NCBI RefSeq assembly: GCF_041080625.1
Contig: NZ_CP163518.1
Span: 806,001 to 870,000 of the forward strand
Direction of reading: 5' to 3'
DNA from: Streptomyces sp. CG1
GTDB taxonomy: Bacteria > Actinomycetota > Actinomycetes > Streptomycetales > Streptomycetaceae
Length of the DNA stretch: 64,000 nucleotides
The notes under the pieces were generated by a model. It was not told where the DNA came from. It made no database searches and worked only from the letters and a program-made list of their open reading frames with translations. Shown here one piece after another: positions 24,674-33,739 of this stretch; within the stretch, counting starts at the first letter, position 1, and each line of letters starts with the position of its first letter. Made by a program: the position numbers and the translations under genes.

Positions 24674-25204
24674 ACCAGCCGCTCCGCGTCCCCTCCCCGC
24701 TTCCCTCCCGTCCCCCGTAGCCGCTCCAGGGGTCATGCCGTCATGCCATCCGTCGCCCCCGTCCCGCGTCGTCCCACGTCCTGCTGCTCGACACCGTGGG
24801 CGCACTGGTCAACGCCGGGATCGGCCACCCGGACCGGAGGCCGCCGTCGAGCCCACCGCCTGACGTGCTGTGCACAGCGTGGCCTGAGTCGACGTCGACG
24901 GCGAGGTACCCCGCCGTCTCTGAGTGCGCGATGCGGAAGCGCGTGGTCCGGTCTGCTTCCTGGGGTGCGGCAGAGACCGGATTTGTAAGAACCTAGCTGG
25001 TCACTCGCCATTTCGGGATCGCATCGCCGCCGCTCGGCGCACTCACGGCACTCTCACATTTCCGCATCCCGCCCAGGCGACGGCAACCCCGCGTTCACAC
25101 GGAGGTCGCCGGAGGACGGCTTGCTTGGGAGCCAAGTTATCTAGACAACTTTGCTCATCTGGGCGCCGTCACGGCGGTACCCGGGGCGGAGAGGATCCAA
25201 CCCC
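24674..25204. other. intergenic region with a palindrome near its right end
   Basis: About 530 bases. The first 400 hold no recognisable gene; a short frame near 24770 reading VLLLDTVGALVNAGIGHP might be a fragment but is unassigned. The right end carries the palindrome described separately and probably the promoter for the EEP-PLC gene pair. Confidence 0.45.
25134..25151. promoter_or_regulatory. 18-bp palindromic operator candidate
   Basis: AAGTTATCTAGACAACTT is a palindrome with a single mismatched pair, centred on CTAG. It lies about 55 bases upstream of the proposed EEP-protein start. GTTGTCTAGACAAC-like dyads are typical of GntR/HutC-type repressors (compare the DasR element ending TCTAGACC). 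A second short dyad, CTTGG-GAG-CCAAG (25124-25136), abuts it. The binding protein is not identified. Confidence 0.5.
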
Positions 25205-26968
25205 GTGTCATCCCTCTCACCAGCATCCGCAACCGGGAGCAGCATCGCGCTCGGCTCCCCGACACACCCCCAGCGCGGCGACAAGCTGACCTTCGCCTGG
25301 ACGACGGACGCCCCCGACCCCAAGAACTGGATCGGCGTCTACGCCGGCGACAAACAGCCCGGCACCGGGAGCAGTTCCCTGGTGTGGGCGTACGTACCGG
25401 GCGCCTCCGGGCAGACGACCCTGGACACCTCCGGCCTCAGCGACGGGCCGTACACCGCCTACCTGTTGGCCAAGGACGGCTACGGTGTCCTCGCCAAGAC
25501 CGAGCCGTTCAGCTTCGCCGGCGCGCCCACCGGCGACTCGATCACGCTGACGGCGCCGAACCCGCACGAGGGCGACAAGGTCTCCTTCCGCTGGACGACG
25601 GACACGCCCGACGCGAAGAACTGGATCGGCGTGTACGACGGCGACCGGCAGCCGGGGCACGGCTCCTCCCTCGCCTGGCAGTACACCCCCGGTGCCTCCG
25701 GCGACATCACCATCGACACCTCGGGCCTGAGCGGCGGGCCGTACACCGCCTATCTCTTGGCCAAGGACGGTTACGGCATCCTCGCCAAGTCGGCCCCGTT
25801 CAGCTTCCTGGTCCGCCCCGTGATCCCGCGTCCGCACGCGGTGGTGGACGCCGTCACCACCGGGCCGCAGACCGCGGGCGAGGACTTCTCGGTGAAGCTG
25901 GGCGGGCTGTGGATCCGGCCCGAGGGCAATGCCGCAGGCGGCCCGACCTTTCAGCGCGTCGCGGGCGACCCGTGGTTGTCGGTCGCCGCGGACGGCACGG
26001 TCAGCGGCAAGGCCCCGGTTCTCGCGCCGCGAACGCCCGGCCGCATCGTGGTCGCCGTCACCGACAGCGCCGTCGGCACCGACACCGTCACCGTCCAGAT
26101 GCCCGTGCGCGCCTCCCGGGACCGGCTGCGGCTCAAGGTCGCCACGCTGAACCTCTGGGACGCGGGCGCGCACATCGACGGGTTCCTGGAGAAGCAGCTG
26201 CGGCTGGTGCTGACGCAGGGGCTGGACGTCGTAGCGCTCCAGGAGTGCGGTGGCAGCGGCGCCGAGAAGCTCGCCGTGGCGCTCGGCTGGCAGGTGCACC
26301 AGGCCGGTGGGCTGGGCATCGTCAGCCGCTATCCGCTCGGCGACGTCGTCGCCCCGACCGAGGCGCTGCCGGCCGCCGCGGCGACGCTGCGCCTGCCCGG
26401 CGACCGCACGGTACGGCTGTGGACGGCCCAGCTGGACGAGGCCGACTACGGGCCGTACGCGCTGCTGGCGGGCCGGACGCCCGCGCAGGTCGAGGCGGCG
26501 GAGCGGGGGACGGCACGCTATCGGCAGGTGCAGGCGCTGGTGGCCGCGCTGCGGCCGGAATTGGCCTCGCGCACACCGTTGGTGCTGGCGGCCGGGCTCG
26601 CCTCGCCCTCGCACCACGACTGGACGAGCCGGACGGCGTCCGCGCACGGCGGAGTGGGCCGGGTCCGCTGGCCCGTCACCGAGGCCCTCGAGAAGGCCGG
26701 ACTCGTCGACGCCTTCCGCGAGGACCACCCCAACCCGGTGAAGACGCCCGGCATCACCTGGTCCCCCGTCCGGCCGCAGCACGAGGGCGGCGGCGCGGAA
26801 CCGCAGGACCGGATCGACCAGATCCAGTTCGCGGGCCGGCTGAAGGTGCTGGAGGCGCACACCCTGTTCACCGGCTGGCCCCGCCCGGTGCCGAACACCG
26901 CCGACAACGGCTGGCCCTCCGACCACGCCGCCGCCGTCGTCACCTTCTCCCTGCCCGCCCGCGGCTGA
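25205..26968 (+). CDS. EEP-fold (endonuclease/exonuclease/phosphatase) protein with two Ig-like repeats, catalytic residues missing
   Basis: 587-residue protein. Two tandem repeats of about 85 residues (about 10-95 and 98-182) share WTTD.PD.KNWIGVY and GPYTAYLLAKDGYG and look like N-terminal beta-sandwich domains of extracellular phosphatases. A further Ig-like domain ends near 310, followed by an EEP domain. EEP motifs TLN, QE and SDH are present, but the usual HL motif reads QL (26429-26434) and the usual GDxN motif reads AGLA (26591-26602). No signal peptide is visible, although the layout looks extracellular. The start is uncertain: GTG at 25205 has GGAGAGG ten bases upstream. It precedes phospholipase C by 29 bases. 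Confidence 0.7.
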   Translation: MSSLSPASATGSSIALGSPTHPQRGDKLTFAWTTDAPDPKNWIGVYAGDKQPGTGSSSLVWAYVPGASGQTTLDTSGLSDGPYTAYLLAKDGYGVLAKTEPFSFAGAPTGDSITLTAPNPHEGDKVSFRWTTDTPDAKNWIGVYDGDRQPGHGSSLAWQYTPGASGDITIDTSGLSGGPYTAYLLAKDGYGILAKSAPFSFLVRPVIPRPHAVVDAVTTGPQTAGEDFSVKLGGLWIRPEGNAAGGPTFQRVAGDPWLSVAADGTVSGKAPVLAPRTPGRIVVAVTDSAVGTDTVTVQMPVRASRDRLRLKVATLNLWDAGAHIDGFLEKQLRLVLTQGLDVVALQECGGSGAEKLAVALGWQVHQAGGLGIVSRYPLGDVVAPTEALPAAAATLRLPGDRTVRLWTAQLDEADYGPYALLAGRTPAQVEAAERGTARYRQVQALVAALRPELASRTPLVLAAGLASPSHHDWTSRTASAHGGVGRVRWPVTEALEKAGLVDAFREDHPNPVKTPGITWSPVRPQHEGGGAEPQDRIDQIQFAGRLKVLEAHTLFTGWPRPVPNTADNGWPSDHAAAVVTFSLPARG

Positions 26969-26997
26969 CCCCCGACGAACCGAAGGACCTCTCTCCC

Positions 26998-28971
26998 GTG
27001 ACACCCATGCCCGAGATCAGCCGCCGCTCCTTCATCGGCACCGCCGCGGCCGGAGCCGCCCTCGCCGCCGGCCTCCCCGGCACCACGGAGGCCGCCGACA
27101 CCCGGCTCGGCGGCATCGCCGACGTCAAACACGTCGTCATCCTGATGCAGGAGAACCGCAGCTTCGACCACTACTTCGGCACCCTGAGCGGTGTACGCGG
27201 CTTCAGCGACCGCCAGGCGACCGTCCTGTCGAACGGCGACCCGGTGTTCCGCCAGCCGGACAGAGGCCGCAAGGACGGCTACCTGCTGCCCTTCCGCATG
27301 GACACCACGAAGTACAACGCGCAGAACGCGGCCGGACTCCCGCACGACTGGGACACCGGCCACACGGCCGTCAACGACGGCGCGATGGACAAGTGGGTCG
27401 CCGCAAAGGGCGAGCACACCATGGGCTACTTCACCCGCGAGGACATCCCCTACCAGTACGCCCTCGCCGACGCGTTCACCCTCTGCGACGGCTACTTCTG
27501 CTCGCTGAACGGCCCCACCGACCCGAACCGCCTCTACCTGTGGACCGGCACCGCGGGCCCCGGCGTGGACGGCACCACCGGCCCCTGGACCGACAACACG
27601 CCCGTCACGAACAACCCGGTGGCCGACTGGACGACGTACGCCGAACGCCTGGAGAAGGCCGGCATCACCTGGCGCGTCTACCACAACCCGGACGGCTCCG
27701 ACGACCGGTACGGCGACTACGACGACAACGCGCTGTCGTACTTCAAGCAGTTCCACGAGTTCCCCAAGGACGACCCGCGCTACGTCAACGCCATGACGAA
27801 GTGGGACCTGACGGCCTTCGACCAGCACTGCAAGGACGGCACCCTGCCCACGGTCTCCTGGCTGGTGGCGCCGTACCTGTTCTGCGAACACCCGAACGCC
27901 AGCCCCGACTACGGCGCCCACTGGGTCAACACCGCGCTGCAGTCGCTGTTCTCCAACCCCGAGGTGTGGAAGCACACCGTCTTCCTCCTCATGTACGACG
28001 AGAACGACGGCTACTTCGACCATGTCATCCCACCGTTCCCGGAGCCGGGCACCAAGGACGAGTTCGCGAACGGCAAGTCCATAGGCCTCGGCAGCCGGGT
28101 GCCGCTGTGGGTCGTCTCGCCGTGGTCGCGCGGCGGCTGGGCCAACTCCCAGGTGTTCGACCACACCTCGGTGCTGCGCTTCCTGGAGCGCGTCACCGGT
28201 GTGCACGAGCCCAACATCTCCGACTGGCGGCGCACCGTCTGCGGCGACCTCACCAGCTGCTTCGACTTCACCAGGCCCGACTACAGCATCCCCCAGCTGC
28301 CCGACACGGTCGCCCTGATGGCCAAGGCGGACGCCGGTGACTCGCTGCCGGCGGTCAGGATCCCCGACCAGCAGTCCATGCCGACACAGGAGGAGGGCCG
28401 GCGTCCGCACCGGGCGCTGCCCTACCGGCCGTGGGCCGATGTGACGGTCGACCAGGCCACCGGCAAGGTCACCTGCACGCTCACGAACGACGGCACCGTC
28501 GGCTACCACTTCACCGTGCTGCCGAACGTCGCCCTGCCCTTCACCGGCACCCCGTTCACGGTCCCGGCGCACGCGTCCCGCGCCTATGTGTGGGACGCCG
28601 CCGGCACCGACGGCCGCTACGACTTCTCGGTGTACGGCGCCGACGGGTTCGTCCGCCGCTTCTCCGGCACGGTCGTCCGCGAGGGCCAGGACGACGTGGC
28701 GGTGCCGTCGGTGACGGCGGCGCTGCAGCGGTCCGGGCGGCCCGAGCACGCGTCGATCGAGCTGGAGCTCCGCAACTCCGGTGGCACCGAGGTGGCCTTC
28801 ACGCTCACGCCGAACGACTTCGCGGGCAAGGAGCGGACCGTGTGGGTCGGCGCCGGCGACCGCACACGGCTGACGTGGCCCACCGAAGAGGGACGGTACG
28901 ACGTCACGGTCACCGCGGGGACGGGCACCCGCTTCGCCCAGCGGTACGCGGGCACTGTGCACGCGGCCTGA
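26998..28971 (+). CDS. phosphocholine-specific phospholipase C, Tat-exported
   Basis: 657-residue exported phospholipase of the acid-phosphatase-like PLC family, splitting phosphatidylcholine or sphingomyelin to phosphocholine. The N-terminus has the Tat motif SRRSFIG and a hydrophobic helix ending near residue 33. The nucleophile region VVILMQENRSFDHYFGTLSG is near residue 42, and downstream metal or active-site blocks include DGYFCSLNGPTDPNR, MYDENDGYFDHV and SQVFDHTSVLRFLE. Two C-terminal DUF756 domains follow (about 480-560 and 570-655). The GTG at 26998 follows GAAGGA by ten bases. It is probably co-transcribed with the EEP-like gene. Confidence 0.92.
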   Translation: MTPMPEISRRSFIGTAAAGAALAAGLPGTTEAADTRLGGIADVKHVVILMQENRSFDHYFGTLSGVRGFSDRQATVLSNGDPVFRQPDRGRKDGYLLPFRMDTTKYNAQNAAGLPHDWDTGHTAVNDGAMDKWVAAKGEHTMGYFTREDIPYQYALADAFTLCDGYFCSLNGPTDPNRLYLWTGTAGPGVDGTTGPWTDNTPVTNNPVADWTTYAERLEKAGITWRVYHNPDGSDDRYGDYDDNALSYFKQFHEFPKDDPRYVNAMTKWDLTAFDQHCKDGTLPTVSWLVAPYLFCEHPNASPDYGAHWVNTALQSLFSNPEVWKHTVFLLMYDENDGYFDHVIPPFPEPGTKDEFANGKSIGLGSRVPLWVVSPWSRGGWANSQVFDHTSVLRFLERVTGVHEPNISDWRRTVCGDLTSCFDFTRPDYSIPQLPDTVALMAKADAGDSLPAVRIPDQQSMPTQEEGRRPHRALPYRPWADVTVDQATGKVTCTLTNDGTVGYHFTVLPNVALPFTGTPFTVPAHASRAYVWDAAGTDGRYDFSVYGADGFVRRFSGTVVREGQDDVAVPSVTAALQRSGRPEHASIELELRNSGGTEVAFTLTPNDFAGKERTVWVGAGDRTRLTWPTEEGRYDVTVTAGTGTRFAQRYAGTVHAA

Positions 28972-28978
28972 GCCGACG

Positions 28979-29018
28979 CCGGGTGGGACCGGGCGGCGTC
29001 TCGCACGGTCCCGCCCGG
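28979..29018. terminator. bidirectional terminator hairpin
   Basis: CCGGGTGGGACCG (28979-28991) pairs with CGGTCCCGCCCGG (29006-29018), 13 pairs with one G-T wobble and a 14-base loop. It lies between the convergent phospholipase C and acetyltransferase genes and can serve both. Confidence 0.75.
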
Positions 29019-29047
29019 TGTGCCTGCGCCCGGCGCTGCGCGGAGGG

Positions 29048-29386
29048 TCAGCCCAGTTCCGTGTCCAGCCACTCCAGAACGTCGGGGGTCACCGCGTCAG
29101 TGATGTCGGCGAACTCCTCGTGATTCTTGAGGAACTTGGCCACGAACGGGCAGACGGGCACGATCCGCTTGCCGGACGCCCGTACGTCGGTGAGCGCCTC
29201 CTCGACCAGCCGGGAGGCCAGGCCCTGTCCGGCGAAGGCCTCGTCGATCTCGGTGTGGAAGAACACGCGCTGTTCGCCGCGGTCACGGTAGGCGGTCAGT
29301 CCGGCGCGCTCGCCGTCGATCAGGATCTCGTACCGGTGCTTGACGTCGTTGCGCTCGACGGCCGGAGCGGCGGAAGGCTGGGTCAT
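29048..29386 (-). CDS. small GNAT-family N-acetyltransferase (YjdJ type)
   Basis: 112-residue GNAT protein of the minimal YjdJ/Gtn10-like type. It has strand RYEILIDGERAGLTAYRDRG, the acetyl-CoA loop EIDEAFAGQGLASRLVEEAL near residue 47, and the C-terminal PVCPFVAKFLKNH block. These single-domain acetyltransferases lack a known substrate in most cases. AAAGG precedes the ATG. It stands alone opposite the phospholipase gene. Confidence 0.87.
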   Translation of the reverse strand: MTQPSAAPAVERNDVKHRYEILIDGERAGLTAYRDRGEQRVFFHTEIDEAFAGQGLASRLVEEALTDVRASGKRIVPVCPFVAKFLKNHEEFADITDAVTPDVLEWLDTELG

Positions 29387-29797
29387 CGGATGCCTTTCGG
29401 ATGAGGGGCGACAAGGGTCGGTGAGGCACCGGACGTGTCAGTGGCCCGGTGGACTCCTGAGCGGTGTGATGACGGCGTCCGGCAGGGCGGAGGCAGGCAG
29501 CCACTCCCCCGGCCACATGTCGAACCTCATCATCGTTACCGCGGGTCAGCGGCGTGCAGCACGGCTATCGGTCAGCAAACCGTCAGCGTCGGTCGCAGCA
29601 CTTGGTCCTCGTGGCCAGGATACGTTGCCTCGCGGGACGGGGTCCTTCTTCACAGTGCCGTCGAGCGTCTGTTGGAGGTCTACAACGCCTGCTTCGCCGC
29701 GCGCGGCCCCGCCGAGCCACGGGCACCCGCTCGGACGTGCGGTTGTCGTCCGTCGTGTGGCACGGGATGCTGAGGGAGCACGCAGGGAAGCGGTGCC
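29387..29797. other. intergenic region without a recognisable gene
   Basis: About 410 bases. Short plus-strand frames occur, one including SRDGVLLHSAVERLLEVYNA, but none has a start context or a family match. The promoter of the ancestral sensor gene at 29798 may lie here. Confidence 0.4.
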
Positions 29798-30349
29798 ATG
29801 GATCGTTTTCCGGATGCGGCCAACGTCGATTTCCATGCTCCTTTGGACCTCTCCAAGGCCGCCGCCGCGGTGCTGGACGCCGAAGGCCGCATTTCCGGGT
29901 GGGGATCCTCGGCCCAGCGCCTCCTGGGACACGCACCCGAGGATGTGCTCGGCCAGCCGGCGGCTCGGCGCCGGCCACGTGGCGGACCTGGAGCTGCCGC
30001 CCGACCCGGCCATGGTGGCTCACGCCCGCACGGTCAGCGAGCGCAAGTTGGAGGCCTGGGGCCTGTCCGAACGGGCGCTCACCGCCGAACTCGTGGTCAG
30101 TGAGCTGGTCACCAACAGCATCCGGTACGCCACCGGGCCCGTCCTGCTGAGGCTGATCAGGGACCGCTGCCTGCTGTGCGAGGTTTCCGACAACGCGCAC
30201 ACCGCACCTCACCTGCGGCGAGCGCGGCGGGACGATGAGGGAGGCCGCGGCCTGTTCCTCGTCGCCCAGGTGTCCCAACGCTGGGGCACGCGATACACCT
30301 CGTCCGGGAAGACCAGAAGACCATCTGGGCCGAGCTGGCCATCCCTTGA
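29798..30349 (+). pseudogene. collapsed PAS - SpoIIE - HATPase gene (PAS and ATPase ends only)
   Basis: From the ATG at 29798 a PAS-domain start is read (AAAVLDAEGRISGWGSSAQR then LLGHAPEDVLGQPAA). The reading then jumps frame at about 29965 directly into an anti-sigma-type ATPase domain: LPPDPAMVAHARTVSERKLE, ELVVSELVTNSIRY, LCEVSDNAHTAP, DEGGRGLFLVAQVSQRWGTR. A second shift near 30315, at a short AGACC-AGA-AGACC repeat, restores the usual end KTIWAELAIP. The GAF and PP2C domains expected between are missing. It looks like a relative of the intact sensor phosphatase at 33740 that lost its middle by deletion. Confidence 0.7.
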
Positions 30350-30383
30350 GCGGATTCGCCGAAGCAGAAGCTCATGTGACCGT

Positions 30384-32453
30384 TCAGGGCTGACATCGGG
30401 CGATGAGCAGAGCGACATCGTCCTCACCACCGGGCGGCCGGAGAATCTCCAGGACGCGGTCGCAGGTCTCTTCCAGATCATGGCCACGTGTCGCCGCGAG
30501 GGCGTCGAGCAGGGTGTCGAGGCGGGCATCGATGGGTTCGCTCCGCGTTTCGACCAGTCCATCGGTGTAGAGAACCAGCTCGTCGCCGGGGCCGAAGGCG
30601 ATGGTGGCGGCCTCGAAAGGGACCCCGCCGACGCCCAGCGGTGCGCCGGTGGGCAGGTCGAGAAGCTGCGGAGCGTGGCCGGCACGCAGCAGGGCCGGGG
30701 GCAGGTGGCCGGCGAGGCATATCCGGCACTGGCCGCGGTGAGGGTCGCAGACGCAGTAGATGCAGGTGGTGATGGCCTGCTCGACCCCTTCGGTGAGGTG
30801 ACCGAGGTGATACATGGCCTCGGCCGGGGCGAGATCGAGTTCGGCGAAGGCGCGGGCAGCGCTGCGGAGTTGCCCCATGGTGGCCGCGGCGTTGATGCCG
30901 CTGCCCATGACGTCCCCGACGACCAGCGCGGTCTTGTCTCCCCGCAGAGGTATGGCGTCGTACCAGTCGCCGCCGATCTCGCTCGCGGCGCCGGCGGGCT
31001 GGTAGCGGCAGGCGATCTCCAAGCCCGGCAGGTCCGAGGTGAGTTGGGGGAGCATACTGCGCTGGAGGGTGAGGGCCGCATGGCGCTGGGCCTGATATCC
31101 ACGGGCGTTGTCGATGCACACCGCGGCCCGGGCGGCCAACTCCAGGGCGAGGAACACATCGTCGTCGTCGAAAGGTACGGGGTTCCGGGTGCGTACGAGG
31201 TCGAGGGCGCCGAGGACTTCGCCCCGAGCCATCAGCGGTACGGCCAGGTAGGAGTGCACACCGGCCGTCGCCAGGAGGGAGGCGGCCTCGCCATGGCGGG
31301 CGATGCGCTCCAGATCCCGGCGGGTGGTGTGGGGCACCAGTACCGGTTGGCGGGTGCGCACGCACCGGGTGATCAGGCGGTCGCTGTCATAAGTGGCGAG
31401 TCCGCCTGGCGGGTCGGCCGCGCGGGCTGCCTCGGTGGAGTGGGCCGCGCTCACGGCAAGGGCGCGGAAGCGGGCCGGTCCCTCATCCGGCACGGTCCGG
31501 CCGTCAAGGGCGCTGTCGAGTACGTCCACGGCGGCCACATCGGCCAGGACCGGCACGACGACGTCGGCGAGCTCGCGCGCTGTCGTCTCCAGATCGAGGG
31601 TGGAACCCACGCAGGCCGAAGCCATTGCGATCAGTGCCAGCCGTTGCCGCGCCTGTGCCGCCTCGGCAGCGGCTCGATGACGTTCAGTGACGTCGATGAC
31701 GGAGTAGGCCAGGCCCAGCACCCGCCCGCCGGAATCCTCGAGCCGGTAGTACGAGACGGACCAGGCGTGCTCGTGGTCCGGGTCGGCGGGGGGACGACAG
31801 ACGATGTCCCGGTCGACGACCGACTCGCCCGTCTCCAGGACACGGCGCAGACGCGCCTCGGGGTCCGTGTCCAGGAAGGTCAGGACCTCGCCGACCGGTC
31901 GGCCGAGTCGCTCGGCAGCGGACTGACCGGTGATGCGTTCGAGAGCAGGATTCACGGCCACATACCGTAGGTCCGGGTCCAGGATGGCGAGCCCGACCGG
32001 GGACTGGGACACCAGACGTACGGCCAGGGCGGCATCTCGCTCGACCCGCTCCACAGCGGCATGATCCGCGGCAAGCCCCAGGGCGTAGACGTCACCGAGA
32101 TCGTCCAGCAAGCGCATGTTGCGGAACTCCACCAGGCGGGTGCTGCCGTCCTTGTGCCGGATCGGGAACACCCCGGCCCAATCGGTACCGGATTCCATGA
32201 CCTCGGCGAACAGCTTGATCACCTCGTCCCGGTGCTCCTCGTGGATCGTCAGCCGAGCTGCGGACTGACCCAGCGCTTCCGCCGCGGTGTAGCCGAACAG
32301 TTCCTCGGCCTTCCGGCTCCAGAAGACCACCTGGCCGTTCGCATTCAGCACCACCGCAGCGACGCTGAGCAGATCGAGCAGGCCACTGGGCGGCGCGGCG
32401 AAGTCGGCCACCGCCCCGCCGGCGACTGCTCGGGAGGAGTCCGTCGTGCCCAT
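30384..32453 (-). CDS. PAS-PAS-GAF SpoIIE-family PP2C phosphatase
   Basis: 689-residue cytoplasmic sensor phosphatase. PAS domain 1 lies at about 25-130 (LNANGQVVFWSRKAEELFGY), PAS 2 at about 145-265 (QSPVGLAILDPDLRYVAVNP), GAF at about 275-455, and the PP2C/SpoIIE domain at about 465-689 with metal-binding GGDWYDAIPL and VVGDVMGSGINAAATMGQLR. The C-terminus GGEDDVALLIARC completes it, with no ATPase domain. Such proteins dephosphorylate STAS anti-anti-sigma factors to free sigma factors of the SigB/SigF type; the partner is not in the window. It converges on the PAS/ATPase pseudogene. Only one base separates a GAGG from the ATG. Confidence 0.88.
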   Translation of the reverse strand: MGTTDSSRAVAGGAVADFAAPPSGLLDLLSVAAVVLNANGQVVFWSRKAEELFGYTAAEALGQSAARLTIHEEHRDEVIKLFAEVMESGTDWAGVFPIRHKDGSTRLVEFRNMRLLDDLGDVYALGLAADHAAVERVERDAALAVRLVSQSPVGLAILDPDLRYVAVNPALERITGQSAAERLGRPVGEVLTFLDTDPEARLRRVLETGESVVDRDIVCRPPADPDHEHAWSVSYYRLEDSGGRVLGLAYSVIDVTERHRAAAEAAQARQRLALIAMASACVGSTLDLETTARELADVVVPVLADVAAVDVLDSALDGRTVPDEGPARFRALAVSAAHSTEAARAADPPGGLATYDSDRLITRCVRTRQPVLVPHTTRRDLERIARHGEAASLLATAGVHSYLAVPLMARGEVLGALDLVRTRNPVPFDDDDVFLALELAARAAVCIDNARGYQAQRHAALTLQRSMLPQLTSDLPGLEIACRYQPAGAASEIGGDWYDAIPLRGDKTALVVGDVMGSGINAAATMGQLRSAARAFAELDLAPAEAMYHLGHLTEGVEQAITTCIYCVCDPHRGQCRICLAGHLPPALLRAGHAPQLLDLPTGAPLGVGGVPFEAATIAFGPGDELVLYTDGLVETRSEPIDARLDTLLDALAATRGHDLEETCDRVLEILRPPGGEDDVALLIARCQP

Positions 32454-32628
32454 GCCTCATTTTGCCTCCGGCTCGGCGCCTTTGGCTCGTGGCGGAGCAG
32501 CGCGCTCGGCACCCGCGCCGCGGCCGGACCCTGGTTCCCGGGACGAGCGGCGCGGCCACTGTGCCAAGCTGGAGTTGATCACGAGCGCCACACTCCTCCG
32601 CGTCACGCCCGGAGAACGGTGAGTACAG

Positions 32629-33615
32629 ATGACTTCGAAGTCCGCCGATGCCCCCGGTCCCGGATCAGCCGCCACCGGAAACGGGCCCGCCGTCTCCCGC
32701 CGGGAATTCGACGTGCTCTTCGAGGCGGTCCGCACCTGGGGGCGCTGGGACCCGGCCGACCGTGGTGCCTGGAACCGCGTGAGCCGGGACCATGTGCGGC
32801 GGGCCACGGCCGGAGTGCGGTCCGGCACGGTCGTCCCGTTGGCGCTGCCCTGGAACACCAGCGCCGGGCCCGACAACCGCAATCCCGCTCTGCACCACAT
32901 GACCGATCTCGGTGACGTGGCGAGCGCGGAATCCTCAACCCACCCGGAACCCTCAACCCACAAGGACTTCATCGCCGCCGACTACCACGGCAAGGGCATC
33001 ACGCATCTCGACGCCCTGTGCCATATCGCCTACCGGGGACAGCTCTACGGGGGCCGGACGGCCCGCGACGTCGTCGGCACCGCAGGTGCCCGATTCGGAG
33101 CGGTGTCGACGCTCGGGCCCCTGGTCACCAGGGGGGTGCTCCTCGACCTCCCCGCTGTCCTCGGGATCCGCTGGCTGGAGCCGGGACAGGCGGTGCACGC
33201 ACCGGACATCACCGCCGCGGAGAAGGCGCTCGATGTGACGATCGGCGAGGGAGACGCGGTACTGCTGCGGTCCGGGCACGTCCGCCGCCGCACGGAACTC
33301 GGGGCCTGGGACCCCGACACGGCGAGCGCGGGCTTCCACGTGGACGCACTGCCGCTGCTCGCCGAGCGTGGCATCGCACTACTGGGCGGTGACGGCGACA
33401 GTGATGTACGGCCCTCGCCCGTGGAGGGCGTGCACTCGCCGGTCCATGCCCTGGCCATGGCCGCGATGGGGGTCCCGCTGCTGGACAACCTCGATCTGGA
33501 AGCCCTCTCCGCCGCCACCGCAGCGGCCGGGCGGTACGAGTTCCTGCTGGTCGTGGCGCCGCTGAACGTTCCGGGCGGGACGGGCTCACCCGTCAATCCG
33601 GTGGCGGTCCTGTGA
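32629..33615 (+). CDS. cyclase-family (kynurenine-formamidase-like) metal hydrolase
   Basis: 328-residue protein of the putative-cyclase superfamily. The metal-binding signature is clear: DYHGKGITHLDALCHIAY near residue 118, the HxxxxTHxDxxxH variant. Downstream blocks include TRGVLLDLPAVLG, AVLLRSGH and EGVHSPVHALAMAAMGVPLL, all typical. Members hydrolyse amides or lactones such as N-formylkynurenine, isatin or polyketide intermediates; which applies here is not readable. The ATG at 32629 has GGAG about 11 bases upstream. It lies alone between two divergently organised sensor phosphatases. Confidence 0.85.
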   Translation: MTSKSADAPGPGSAATGNGPAVSRREFDVLFEAVRTWGRWDPADRGAWNRVSRDHVRRATAGVRSGTVVPLALPWNTSAGPDNRNPALHHMTDLGDVASAESSTHPEPSTHKDFIAADYHGKGITHLDALCHIAYRGQLYGGRTARDVVGTAGARFGAVSTLGPLVTRGVLLDLPAVLGIRWLEPGQAVHAPDITAAEKALDVTIGEGDAVLLRSGHVRRRTELGAWDPDTASAGFHVDALPLLAERGIALLGGDGDSDVRPSPVEGVHSPVHALAMAAMGVPLLDNLDLEALSAATAAAGRYEFLLVVAPLNVPGGTGSPVNPVAVL

Positions 33616-33739
33616 CCACCGACCCAACCAGTCATGCACATGAAAAACCTGCCACATCGTGACCAAAGCCCCCAATGTTCGTATTCTCATACATGCCAGA
33701 TATTTTCCGAAAAACGGACTATCGCAAGTGAGGCGAAGC

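Noticed and set aside
25093..25114. Possible PHO box (GTTCACACGGA plus GGTCGCCGGAG)
   Set aside because: The second unit departs from the direct-repeat consensus at key positions, and the spacing to the gene is unclear. It is not strong enough to annotate without a matrix score.
26518..28962. Long minus-strand frame opposite phospholipase C
   Set aside because: It is antisense to a well-supported exported enzyme with all family motifs; no domain is readable on the minus strand.
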